Assembly (NCBI RefSeq): GCF_001424195.1
Contig: NZ_LMOO01000001.1
Location: 1,098,569-1,162,568, forward strand
Reading direction: 5' to 3'
DNA length: 64,000 bases
Source: Cellulomonas sp. Leaf334
GTDB lineage: Bacteria > Actinomycetota > Actinomycetes > Actinomycetales > Cellulomonadaceae
The translations under genes and the position numbers were made by a program. Below the pieces are notes generated by a model that searched no databases, was not told the DNA's origin, and saw nothing but the letters and a program-made list of their open reading frames with translations. Position 1 is the first letter of the stretch; each line of letters begins with the position of its first letter. This document shows positions 56,151 through 63,734 of the stretch, piece by piece.

Positions 56151-57782
56151 TCAGGCGGGGGTGCGCAGCCACGCGGCGGTGTCGCGCGGCAGCAGGCCTG
56201 CCTCGAGCGGGGCGCTCGAGAGCAGGACGTCGGTGTGGGTGGGCAGGGTCGCGGGCTCGTCGCCCAGGTTGACGACGCACACGAGGTCGCCACGGGCGAA
56301 CGCGAGCACGTCGTCGGAGCTGTCGATCCACGTCATCGGCCCGTCGCCCAGGGTGGGCTCGGCCCGACGGATCGCCAGGAGGTCGCGGTAGAGGCGCAGC
56401 GTGGAGTCCGGGTCGGCCTGCTGGGCGGTGACGGTCAGCTCCGCCCAGCCGGCCGGCTGCGGGAGCCACGACCCGCCCTTCCCGAACCCGTACGGCGCGG
56501 TCGTGCCGGACCAGGGCAGCGGCACCCGGCACCCGTCTCGACCGGGGTCGACGCCCTCGGACCGGAAGTGCATCGGGTCCTGCAGGAGGTCGAGCGGCAG
56601 GTCCTCGACCTCCGGCAGGCCGAGCTCGTCGCCCTGGTAGATGTACAGCGAGCCCGGCAGCGCCCCGGTGAGCAGGGCCGCAGCCCGCGCCCGTCGCAGG
56701 CCGAGGGCAAGGTCGGTCGGGGTGCCGAAGCGCTTGCTGGTGAACGCGAAGGACGTGTCCTCGCGGCCGTACCGGGTGACCGGGCGCGTGACGTCGTGGT
56801 TGGACAGCACCCAGGTGGCGGGTGCTCCGACGGGTCCGTGGGCGGCGAGCGTGATGTCGATGGACTCCCGCAGCTGCTTGGCGTCCCACGGCCGCGCCAT
56901 GAAGTCGAAGTTGAACGCCGTGTGCATCTCGTCGGGACGCAGGTACTGCGCGAAGCGGGCCTTGTCCTGCAGCCAGACCTCGCCGACGAGGACGCGCGTG
57001 CCCTCGTAGGAGTCCGCGACGGCGCGCCAGCCGCGGTACACGTCGTGCAGCTCGTCGCGGTCGACGTGGGGGTGCTCCCCCGGTCCGGCGTGCGCCGGGA
57101 CCTCCGGCAGCGTCGCGTCCTTGACCAGCAGCGCGGCCGAGTCGATCCGGATGCCGGCGACGCCACGGTCGAACCAGAACCGGAGCACGGACTCGAACTC
57201 GGCGACGACGTCCGGGTGCGACCAGTTGACGTCGGGCTGCTGCGGGGCGAACAGGTGCAGGTACCACTCCCCGGGGGTGCCGTCCGGGTTGGTGGTCCGC
57301 GTCCAGGTGCTGCCCTGGAAGTCCGACACCCAGCCGGTCGGGATCTGCTCGCCGTGCTCGCCCTTGCCGGGGTGGAACCAGAACCGGTCCCGCTCCGGGG
57401 AGCCGGGGCCGGCGGCGAGGGCCGCCTGGAACCACTCGTGCTGGTCCGAGACGTGGTTGGGGACCACGTCGATGATCGTCCGGATACCGACGTCGAGCGC
57501 CTCGGAGATGAGCAGCTCGGCCTCCTCGAGCGTGCCGAACGCCGGGTCGATGGCCCGGTAGTCCGCGACGTCGTACCCGCCGTCCGCGAGCGGGGAGACG
57601 TACCAGGGAGTCACCCAGATCGCGTCGACACCGAGGTCGCGCAGGTACGGCAGCCGTGAGCGCAGGCCCGCCAGGTCACCGGTCCCGTCGCCGTTCCCGT
57701 CCGCGAAGCTGCGCGGGTAGACCTGGTAGATCACCGCGCCGCGCCACCACTGCGGGTCGGTCCCGGGCTGCGCCTGCGTCAC
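56151..57782 (-). CDS. GH13 alpha-glucosidase (oligosaccharide-type)
   Basis: This 543-residue cytoplasmic GH13 enzyme hydrolyses alpha-glucosidic bonds in short sugars. The barrel motifs are visible: DVVPNHVSDQHEW, the catalytic nucleophile Asp in GIRIDSAALL, the acid/base Glu in VLVGEVWLQ, and the transition-state Asp in LSNHDVTRPVTRYG. The length and lack of a signal peptide fit AglA/oligo-1,6-glucosidase-like enzymes. It leads an operon with the sugar transporter, so imported sugar is likely its substrate. The GTG at 57782 gives the only reasonable start; its ribosome-binding site is weak. Confidence 0.92.
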   Translation of the reverse strand: MTQAQPGTDPQWWRGAVIYQVYPRSFADGNGDGTGDLAGLRSRLPYLRDLGVDAIWVTPWYVSPLADGGYDVADYRAIDPAFGTLEEAELLISEALDVGIRTIIDVVPNHVSDQHEWFQAALAAGPGSPERDRFWFHPGKGEHGEQIPTGWVSDFQGSTWTRTTNPDGTPGEWYLHLFAPQQPDVNWSHPDVVAEFESVLRFWFDRGVAGIRIDSAALLVKDATLPEVPAHAGPGEHPHVDRDELHDVYRGWRAVADSYEGTRVLVGEVWLQDKARFAQYLRPDEMHTAFNFDFMARPWDAKQLRESIDITLAAHGPVGAPATWVLSNHDVTRPVTRYGREDTSFAFTSKRFGTPTDLALGLRRARAAALLTGALPGSLYIYQGDELGLPEVEDLPLDLLQDPMHFRSEGVDPGRDGCRVPLPWSGTTAPYGFGKGGSWLPQPAGWAELTVTAQQADPDSTLRLYRDLLAIRRAEPTLGDGPMTWIDSSDDVLAFARGDLVCVVNLGDEPATLPTHTDVLLSSAPLEAGLLPRDTAAWLRTPA

Positions 57783-57848
57783 TCGCGTCTCGTCTCTCGT
57801 GGGCCACGTCGCCGGGGCCGGGTGTGCTCGCTGTCACGCGGCGACGCC

Positions 57849-57906
57849 CTGCAAGACGTCGGCGTCGCGATCCAGACGCTAAAGGAAGCGACTGGATCAA
57901 CGCAAG
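57849..57906 (-). promoter_or_regulatory. Promoter and MalR-like half-sites of the GH13/transporter operon
   Basis: On the minus strand TTGCGT (57900-57905) and TAGCGT (57876-57881) form a -35/-10 pair with an 18-bp spacer, starting near 57869. CTTGCGT overlaps the -35 element and CTTGCAG lies at 57849-57855 downstream. These resemble the half-sites of MalR-type repressors. The leader to the GTG at 57782 is about 87 nt. Confidence 0.55.
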
Positions 57907-57960
57907 AACCCGACAGAGTAGTTATCGAAGCGTGACCGTTCAGCGGCCTAGACACGACAC

Positions 57961-57996
57961 AGGCCCCGCACCACCGTCATCGGTGGTGCGGGGCCT
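57961..57996 (-). terminator. Terminator after malR
   Basis: AGGCCCCGCACCACCG and its complement form a perfect 16-bp stem with a TCAT loop, 15 bp after the malR stop. No T-tract follows. It insulates malR from the GH13 promoter. Confidence 0.7.
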
Positions 57997-58011
57997 GGGA
58001 GGCGACGAGGA

Positions 58012-59028
58012 TCAGCCGGCGGGCGTCGGCGCAGGGCCGGTGGAGCCGCGCACGACGAGCTCCGGCTCGAACAGCAGCTCGTCCTGGGGCACGACAGCGC
58101 CGTGGATCTGGCTGACCAGCAGGTCGATCGCCGCACGACCCATCGGCTCGATCGGCTGCCGGACCGTCGTCAGCGGTGGTTCGGTGCAGCTCATGAACGC
58201 GGAGTCGTCGTAGCCGACGACCGAGATGTCGTCCGGCACCCGCAGGCCGGCCCGCCGAGCCGCCCGGATCACTCCGAGCGCCAGGGGGTCGCTCGCGCAC
58301 ACGATGCCCGTGACACCCTCCTTCAGGAGCCGGTTCCCCGCGGCCTGCCCGCTCTCGAGCGAGTACGCGCTGCGGACCACCTGACGCTCCCCCAGCTCCA
58401 GCCCGAGGCGCTGCATGATGGCCTGCGCCGCGCGGAGCTTGCGCTCGGACGGGACGTGGTCGACCGGCCCGAGGACCAGGCCGATCGTGGTGTGGCCGAG
58501 CGAGGCCAGGTGTCCGATCGCCTGCTCGATGGCGACCTCGTCGTCGCAGGACACCCGCGGGAAGGGCAGCTCCTCGATCGAGGCGTTGATGAGCACGACC
58601 GGCAGGTTGCGCCCGGCGAGCCGCTCGTAGTGACCGTGCGTCGCGTCCCGCTGCGCGTAGTGGCCGCCCGCGAAGACGATGCCCGAGACCTGCTGCCCGA
58701 GCAGGAGCTCGACGTAGTCCGCCTCGGAGACGCCGCCGGCGGTCTGCGTGCACAGGACCGGGGTGAAGCCCTGCTGCGCCAGGGCGCCGCCGACGACCTC
58801 CGCGAACGCGGGGAAGATCGGGTTCTGGAGCTCGGGCAGCACGAGGCCGACCAGCCGGGCGCGTTCACCGCGCAGCTTGGTCGGCCGCTCGTAGCCGAGC
58901 ACGTCGAGCGCCGTCAGCACCGCCTCGCGCGTCGACTCGGCGACGCCGGGCTTGCCGTTGAGCACCCGGCTCACGGTGGCCTCCGAGACACCGACCTTGC
59001 GTGCTACCTCTGCGAGTCGCCTGGACAT
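58012..59028 (-). CDS. malR: LacI-family repressor, MalR/Reg1-like
   Basis: This 338-residue regulator starts with the helix-turn-helix RRLAEVARKVGVSEATVSRV and the hinge LNGKPGVAESTREAVL. It continues with a LacI-type sensor domain containing LVGLVLPELQNPIFPAFAE and SVVGYDDSAFMSCTEPPL. This is very close to MalR/Reg1 of Streptomyces, which represses maltose and amylase genes. The ATG at 59028 lies 7 nt after a TACGCT element, so the mRNA is nearly leaderless. Candidate operators lie just upstream of its own promoter and at the GH13 promoter. Autoregulation is therefore likely. Confidence 0.9.
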   Translation of the reverse strand: MSRRLAEVARKVGVSEATVSRVLNGKPGVAESTREAVLTALDVLGYERPTKLRGERARLVGLVLPELQNPIFPAFAEVVGGALAQQGFTPVLCTQTAGGVSEADYVELLLGQQVSGIVFAGGHYAQRDATHGHYERLAGRNLPVVLINASIEELPFPRVSCDDEVAIEQAIGHLASLGHTTIGLVLGPVDHVPSERKLRAAQAIMQRLGLELGERQVVRSAYSLESGQAAGNRLLKEGVTGIVCASDPLALGVIRAARRAGLRVPDDISVVGYDDSAFMSCTEPPLTTVRQPIEPMGRAAIDLLVSQIHGAVVPQDELLFEPELVVRGSTGPAPTPAG

Positions 59029-59051
59029 GGGAGTCAGCGTACTGCTCAGCA

Positions 59052-59079
59052 CTGCAAGTGGCTTGCAGGACGCTGCAAG
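59052..59079. promoter_or_regulatory. MalR-like operator, three half-sites
   Basis: CTGCAAG (59052-59058), CTTGCAG (59062-59068) and CTGCAAG (59073-59079) lie in alternating orientation at about one-turn spacing. The last two form a perfect 7-bp inverted repeat around GACG. CTTGCAG is the known core of Streptomyces MalR sites. The group lies at about -24 to -51 of the malR start point. Confidence 0.65.
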
Positions 59080-59195
59080 CATTTTCACGCGGAGGCGTCA
59101 CCCGTTCGCCGTACCCGGGCGGGCCCCGAGGTGCGGTCGTGCCCGCAGGCTTCTACCGTCGTAGCGCCCGCTGCCTCCGCACAGACAGGACTCCC

Positions 59196-60056
59196 GTGCC
59201 CCCGACCGAGTCCCGCACCCCGGAGCGCTCAGCCCTGGGCCGCCGGTACCAGCTGGAGCAGCAGCTCGGGCGGGGTGGGTCGGGCGAGGTCTTCCGGGCC
59301 ACGGACGTCCGCCTGCAGCGTGCGGTCGCGCTCAAGCTCTTCTCGATCGGGGCCGCCACCCCGCAGGACATCCGGCGGTACGCGCACGAGGCCCGCGTCC
59401 TGTCCTCGCTCACGCACCCGAGCCTCGTCGCGCTGCTCGACGTCGGCGCCGACGTCCTGCCCGACGGTGGCCCGGTGGCGTTCCTCGTCATGGAGCTGGT
59501 CGACGGTCGGACGCTCCGCGACACGATCGCCGACGGTCCGCTCACCCCGTCGGTCACGGCCGACGTCGGCCGGCAGCTCGCGCTCGCGCTCGCCCACGCC
59601 CACGGTGCCGGCGTGGTGCACCGCGACGTCAAGCCGTCCAACGTCCTGGTCGCCGCCGACCGGTCCGCCAGCGGACGTCTGGACGCGCCGTGGATGCCCG
59701 TGGTGCTCGCCGACTTCGGCATCGCGGTGACGACGGCGAGCGCCCCGGAGGCGCCGCGCGGCACCTCGGGCACGGCCGGGTACCAGAGCCCGGAGCAGGC
59801 GCTCGGGCACCCCGCGGGTCCGGCGAGCGACGTCTACTCGCTCGGCCTGGTGCTGCTCGAGTGCCTGACGGGGGTGCGGGCCTACCCGGGGGACCCGCTG
59901 ACGAGCTCGCTCGCACGGCTCCTCGAGCCCGTCGAGGTCCCCGCGAGGTTCGGCCGGGACTGGGGTCGGCTCCTGCTGGCGATGACCGCCGAGGATCCGT
60001 CCGCGCGTCCGGCCCCCGCCGTCGTCGCCGCGGAGCTGCGGGCGCTACGCGTCTGA
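59196..60056 (+). CDS. Soluble serine/threonine protein kinase
   Basis: This 286-residue protein is a single Hanks-type kinase domain. It has the P-loop GRGGSGEVFRA, catalytic Lys in VALKLF, the catalytic loop HRDVKPSNVLV, DFG in LADFGIAV, and GTAGYQSPEQALG in place of the APE segment. It lacks the transmembrane helix and PASTA or NHL sensor domains of PknB-type kinases, so it would act in the cytosol. About 20 extra residues, rich in Ser and Arg, lie between the catalytic loop and DFG. The GTG at 59196 has AGGA upstream and TACCGT near 59155. The substrates are unknown. Confidence 0.9.
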   Translation: MPPTESRTPERSALGRRYQLEQQLGRGGSGEVFRATDVRLQRAVALKLFSIGAATPQDIRRYAHEARVLSSLTHPSLVALLDVGADVLPDGGPVAFLVMELVDGRTLRDTIADGPLTPSVTADVGRQLALALAHAHGAGVVHRDVKPSNVLVAADRSASGRLDAPWMPVVLADFGIAVTTASAPEAPRGTSGTAGYQSPEQALGHPAGPASDVYSLGLVLLECLTGVRAYPGDPLTSSLARLLEPVEVPARFGRDWGRLLLAMTAEDPSARPAPAVVAAELRALRV

Positions 60057-60524
60057 GTCCGGGATCCCCGGCTGGGCTGCCCGCAGCTTGTCGGTGAGCG
60101 CCCGGAGCGTCGCCAGCTCCTGCGCGTCCAGCGCACCGCCGACGAGGCGCCGGATCGTCCGCACGTGCCGCCTGCCGATCTCCCGCTGCACCCGCCAGCC
60201 CTCCGCGGTCAGAGAGACCGCCACACCTCGCGCGTCCCCCTCGACCGTCCCGCGCCGCACCAGGCCGGCCACCTCGAGGCGCTCGACCATGCGGGACAGG
60301 CTCGGTTGCGTCAGCAGGCTGTTCTCGCCCAGGTCGCGCAGCCGCGCGGTCCCGTCCGGGCAGCCGGACAGGGTGAACAGGACGTCGTACTCGCGGATGC
60401 TCAGGTCACCCCACACGTCGTCGCGCTGGAAGCGCCGCATGAGCGCCACCTGCGCACGGAAGAGCGACTCCCACGCGTCCGCGGCCTCCCGCGTCCCGGG
60501 CAGCTCCCGCGCGCCGTCGGTCAT
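60045..60524 (-). CDS. MarR-family transcription regulator
   Basis: This 159-residue regulator has a winged-helix core with SIREYDVLFTLSGCPDGTAR, the recognition helix segment LLTQPSLSRMVERLEVAGL, and the wing VEGDARGVAVSLTAEG. It would act as a dimeric repressor that responds to small phenolic or lipophilic ligands. The ATG at 60524 follows GGGGAG; a longer start at 60551 is possible. It is divergent from the xylanase gene and overlaps the kinase gene by 12 bp at their 3' ends. Control of the xylanase by this protein is possible but not shown. Confidence 0.9.
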   Translation of the reverse strand: MTDGARELPGTREAADAWESLFRAQVALMRRFQRDDVWGDLSIREYDVLFTLSGCPDGTARLRDLGENSLLTQPSLSRMVERLEVAGLVRRGTVEGDARGVAVSLTAEGWRVQREIGRRHVRTIRRLVGGALDAQELATLRALTDKLRAAQPGIPDSDA

Positions 60525-60631
60525 GGACCCACACTCCCCTTGTTCATGCATACGTATCGACCATCGCTACAACCGGCTGGCCATCCCGGGTGTTCCAGGC
60601 CCGCGCTATCGAAAGTGTCGTGCGGCCGAGC

Positions 60632-60645
60632 CTGAAATGTTTCGG
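60632..60645. promoter_or_regulatory. Candidate operator of the xylanase gene
   Basis: CTGAAATGTTTCGG contains the perfect palindrome GAAA-N2-TTTC, 69 bp before the xylanase ATG. A related CGAAAGTGTCG lies about 20 bp upstream. GAAA/TTTC palindromes are typical of LacI-type regulators of xylan genes. The regulator is not identified here. Confidence 0.4.
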
Positions 60646-60713
60646 TCCCTCGCGGCGGCGACCTCCCACGACCACTGTGCGATCCGGCACCTGGCTCAAC
60701 GAGGAGGAACCCC

Positions 60714-62195
60714 ATGTCCGTCACCCGCCCCCCAGCACCATCCAGCCGCCGCGCTGCGCTGCGCACCACCGCGGTCGCGCTCGCCGCCACGATCGTCGTC
60801 GGCGCCGCCGCCGTCGCGATCCCCGCCCAGGCGGCGTCGTCGCTCAAGGACCTGGCGACGGCCGCCGGCAAGGACATCGGCTTCGCGCTGGACCCCAACC
60901 GACTGTCCGAGTCCGCCTACAAGTCCATCGCCGACAGCGAGTTCAACCTCGTCGTCGCGGAGAACGCGATGAAGTGGGACGCGACCGAGCCGTCGCAGAA
61001 CTCGTTCAGCTACGGCCAGGGCGACCAGGTGGCCAACTACGCCGCCAGCACCGGCAAGGAGCTCTACGGCCACACGCTGGTGTGGCACTCGCAGATGCCG
61101 AGCTGGACCAACAGCCTGTCCGGGTCGGCCCTCGACTCGGCGATGAGGAACCACGTCACCAACGTCGCGACGCACTTCAAGGGCAAGGTCGCGTCGTGGG
61201 ACGTGGTCAACGAGGCGTTCGGTGAGAACGGCGAGCGCCGCACCGACTCCGCGCTGCAGCAGAAGATCGGCGACGGGTACATCGAGACGGCGTTCCGGAC
61301 GGCACGTGCCGCGGACCCGACCGCCAAGCTGTGCATCAACGACTACAACACCGACGCGATCAACTCCAAGAGCACCGCGATCTACAACCTGGTCCGGGAC
61401 TTCAAGGCCCGCGGCGTGCCGATCGACTGCGTCGGCTTCCAGTCGCACCTGATCATCGGACAGGTCCCGTCGTCCATGCAGCAGAACCTGCAGCGCTTCG
61501 CCGACCTCGGCGTGGACGTGCGGATCACCGAGCTCGACATCCGGATGACGATGCCGTCCGACTCCTCCAAGCTGGCCACCCAGGCGGCCGACTACAAGAA
61601 GGTCTTCCAGATCTGCAACGCGGTCACCCGCTGCCAGGGCGTGACCATCTGGGGCATCACCGACAAGTACTCCTGGGTGCCCGGGGTGTTCTCCGGCCAG
61701 GGCGCGGCGCTCGTCTGGGACGACAACTACAACAAGAAGCCGGCGTACGACGCGATCGCGTCCGCGTTCGGCGGCATCACGCCGACGACCCCGCCGGTGA
61801 CGACCCCGCCGGTCACCACGCCCCCGGTCACGACACCCCCGGTGACCACGCCCCCCGTCACCACGCCCCCGCCGTCGGCCGGCTGCCAGGTGTCCTACGG
61901 CGTCAACCAGTGGAACACCGGCTTCACCGCGAACGTCACCGTGAAGAACACGTCGTCGAGCGCCCTCAACGGCTGGACGCTCACGTTCAGCTTCCCGTCG
62001 GGCCAGTCGGTCACCCAGGCGTGGAGCTCGGTCACCACGCAGTCCGGCTCCGCCGTCACCGTGAAGAACGCGGCCTGGAACGGCTCGATCCCGGCAGGCG
62101 GCAGCACGCAGTTCGGCTTCAACGGCTCGCACAGCGGCACCAACACCGCGCCGAGCTCGTTCAGCCTCAACGGCACGGTCTGCTCGGTCGCCTGA
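60714..62195 (+). CDS. Secreted GH10 xylanase/exoglucanase with CBM2 (Cex-like)
   Basis: This 493-residue enzyme has a twin-Arg-like signal region ([10 protein letters not shown]) followed by a hydrophobic stretch and AQA cleavage near 40. A GH10 barrel spans about 42-355. The acid/base Glu167 lies in [10 protein letters not shown] and the nucleophile Glu273 in ITELDIRM. Long stretches such as [19 protein letters not shown] match the Cellulomonas fimi enzyme Cex. A Thr-Pro-rich linker follows, then a family 2 carbohydrate-binding module with [16 protein letters not shown] and terminal Cys pairing. It attacks xylan and some cellulose derivatives outside the cell. GAGGAGGAAC precedes the ATG. 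Confidence 0.96.
   Translation: MSVTRPPAPSSRRAALRTTAVALAATIVVGAAAVAIPAQAASSLKDLATAAGKDIGFALDPNRLSESAYKSIADSEFNLVVAENAMKWDATEPSQNSFSYGQGDQVANYAASTGKELYGHTLVWHSQMPSWTNSLSGSALDSAMRNHVTNVATHFKGKVASWDVVNEAFGENGERRTDSALQQKIGDGYIETAFRTARAADPTAKLCINDYNTDAINSKSTAIYNLVRDFKARGVPIDCVGFQSHLIIGQVPSSMQQNLQRFADLGVDVRITELDIRMTMPSDSSKLATQAADYKKVFQICNAVTRCQGVTIWGITDKYSWVPGVFSGQGAALVWDDNYNKKPAYDAIASAFGGITPTTPPVTTPPVTTPPVTTPPVTTPPVTTPPPSAGCQVSYGVNQWNTGFTANVTVKNTSSSALNGWTLTFSFPSGQSVTQAWSSVTTQSGSAVTVKNAAWNGSIPAGGSTQFGFNGSHSGTNTAPSSFSLNGTVCSVA
61785..61874 (+). repeat. 15-bp tandem repeat encoding the TTPPV linker
   Basis: Five in-frame 15-bp units encode TTPPV, and a sixth encodes TTPPP. The units differ by synonymous changes at third positions, so the peptide is kept while the DNA drifts. 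It forms the flexible linker between the GH10 domain and CBM2. Confidence 0.9.
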
Positions 62196-62200
62196 CACGC

Positions 62201-62237
62201 ACCCGGCCCGGGACCCGCACGGGGTCCCGGGCCGGGT
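62201..62237 (+). terminator. Terminator after the xylanase gene
   Basis: ACCCGGCCCGGGACCC and its complement form a perfect 16-bp stem with a 5-nt loop, 5 bp after the stop codon. There is no clear T-tract. Confidence 0.75.
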
Positions 62238-62252
62238 TGCGTCACCTGCGGA

Positions 62253-62258
62253 TACGCT
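62253..62258 (+). promoter_or_regulatory. -10 element of a leaderless promoter (NYN-domain gene)
   Basis: TACGCT is followed by exactly 6 nt and the ATG at 62265. No ribosome-binding site is present. Confidence 0.55.
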
Positions 62259-62264
62259 GGCGCG

Positions 62265-62840
62265 ATGACGACCGAGGCGGCACCGCGCACCACGTACCTC
62301 CTGGTCGACGGGGAGAACATCGACGCGACCCTCGGCTCGTCCATCCTCGGCGGCCGCCCCACCCCGGAGCAGCGCCCACGCTGGGAACGCGTGCTCACGT
62401 TCGCGCAGCAGACCTGGAACCAGCCCGTCAAGGCGCTGTTCTTCCTCAACGCCTCCAGCGGCACGCTGCCGATGTCGTTCGTGCAGGCGCTGCTGGCCAT
62501 CGGCTTCCAGCCGATCCCGCTGTCGGGCGAGTCGTACGAGAAGGTCGTCGACATCGGCATCAAGCGCACGCTCGACGCGATCGCGGGCCGCGGAGGCGAC
62601 GTCCTGCTCGCCAGCCACGACGGCGACTTCGCGCCGGAGCTCGAGACGCTCGTCGACGACGAGGACCGGCGCGTCGGCCTCCTGGCGTTCCGCGAGTTCA
62701 CGAGCACCCAGCTGTCGGCCCTCGTCGCGAAGGGGCTGGAGACGTTCGACCTCGAGGGCGACGTCGCGGCGTTCAACGTGCAGCTGCCTCGCCTGCGGAT
62801 CATCCCGCTCGACGAGTTCGACCCGTTGCGCTACCTCTGA
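62265..62840 (+). CDS. NYN-domain protein (LabA/DUF88-like), putative ribonuclease
   Basis: This 191-residue protein has the PIN-like NYN fold. The acidic metal-binding residues are seen in TYLLVDGENIDATLG at the N-terminus and DVLLASHDGDFAPELETL in the middle. Such proteins are thought to cleave structured RNA. The strand QPVKALFFLNASSG and helix DIGIKRTLDAIAG complete the core. A substrate cannot be named. It stands alone after the xylanase terminator, and its mRNA is probably leaderless. Confidence 0.88.
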   Translation: MTTEAAPRTTYLLVDGENIDATLGSSILGGRPTPEQRPRWERVLTFAQQTWNQPVKALFFLNASSGTLPMSFVQALLAIGFQPIPLSGESYEKVVDIGIKRTLDAIAGRGGDVLLASHDGDFAPELETLVDDEDRRVGLLAFREFTSTQLSALVAKGLETFDLEGDVAAFNVQLPRLRIIPLDEFDPLRYL

Positions 62841-62959
62841 GGCCCTGCCGCAGGACGCAGGTCACGGCGGGATAACGATGTATCTGCTACCGGTGCGGTT
62901 TTACCTAGTACCGCGTGGCTCAGATGCTTCGTGCGCTGGTAGACAGTGCGCTGGTCCCG

Positions 62960-63020
62960 CCCGAGAAGGCTGCTGACCTGCTCCGTCAACGGCGACGGTG
63001 CAGGTCAGCAGCCTCTCGGG
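62960..63020. other. Long near-perfect hairpin in intergenic DNA
   Basis: A 61-nt region can fold into a stem of three parts. CCCGAGA pairs with TCTCGGG, then after one bulged A GGCTGCTGACCTGC pairs with GCAGGTCAGCAGCC, then across a T-T mismatch CCGTC pairs with GACGG, closing a 6-nt loop. This gives 26 bp in all. It lies 69 bp before the next start codon. It may be a leader-RNA structure, an attenuator or a small RNA. Confidence 0.6.
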
Positions 63021-63088
63021 TGTGCCACTCACCAGCCGCACTGCCCGGACGCTCACCCGTCCGGACCAGTCACCACGACGAGGTGGTC

Positions 63089-63733
63089 ATGAAGCGTCAC
63101 ATCCTGGCGGGGCTCGTCCTCGCGCTCCTGACGACGGCGATCGTCCTGTTCTCCGGACCCGAGCTGCAAGGGGTCGCCCTGCTCGGCGCCGCGCTCGGCG
63201 GCGCCCTGGGCCTCGTGCCCGACCGGTCGCCCGCGCAGCGTGCCGCCGGCTTCGCGGTCGGCTTCGTCGCCGCGTGGCTCGGGTACGCCCTCCGCGCCGC
63301 GGTCCTGCCCGACGCCGCCGCCGGCCGCGCCATTGCGGTGCTCGTCGTCGTGCTGGTCTGCCTCGCCGTCGCCGGCCTCACGCGCGGCCGGCTCCCGCTG
63401 TGGTCCGCGCTGCTCGGTGCCGCCGCCATGGCCGGCGCCTACGAGGCCACGTACGCCGCCGACCCGTCCGCGTTCCTCACCTCGTCGGCCACCACCGCGA
63501 CGTCGATCCTGCTCGCCGCCGGAGCCGGGTTCCTGGCCACGTCGGTGCTCGGCGTCGTCGTGATGCAGGACCGCGAGGAGGAGCGGGCCGCCGAGTCACC
63601 CCTCTTCGCGCCGGTCGACCCGCCCGTCGGCGAGTACGAGGGCGCCGACAACCACGCCCCCGCCCGCCCGTACGCCGCCCCGCGGCGCGGCCTGCCCGCC
63701 ACCCGTCCCCTCGACCCCCAGCCGGAGGCCTGA
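63089..63733 (+). CDS. Membrane protein with hydrophilic C-terminal tail, unknown function
   Basis: This 214-residue protein starts with HILAGLVLALLTTAIVLFSG and has about five transmembrane helices to residue 155. A Pro/Ala/Arg-rich cytosolic tail follows (DREEERAAESPLFAPVDPP). No family was recognised with certainty. The ATG at 63089 has GAGGTGG upstream. The same frame is open back to a GTG at 62915, but that part includes the long hairpin and lacks membrane character. The next gene starts 1 bp after its stop and encodes an exported protein, so the two probably work together. Confidence 0.75.
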   Translation: MKRHILAGLVLALLTTAIVLFSGPELQGVALLGAALGGALGLVPDRSPAQRAAGFAVGFVAAWLGYALRAAVLPDAAAGRAIAVLVVVLVCLAVAGLTRGRLPLWSALLGAAAMAGAYEATYAADPSAFLTSSATTATSILLAAGAGFLATSVLGVVVMQDREEERAAESPLFAPVDPPVGEYEGADNHAPARPYAAPRRGLPATRPLDPQPEA

Positions 63734-63734
63734 C

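Noticed and set aside
61785-61874. Tandem repeat considered as a CRISPR or satellite array
   Set aside because: It is in frame and encodes the Thr-Pro linker of the xylanase.
62915-63088. Upstream GTG start for the membrane protein at 63089
   Set aside because: The frame is open but would translate through the long hairpin and add a Cys/Arg/Ser-rich stretch without family character. A ribosome-binding site and a natural membrane N-terminus support 63089.
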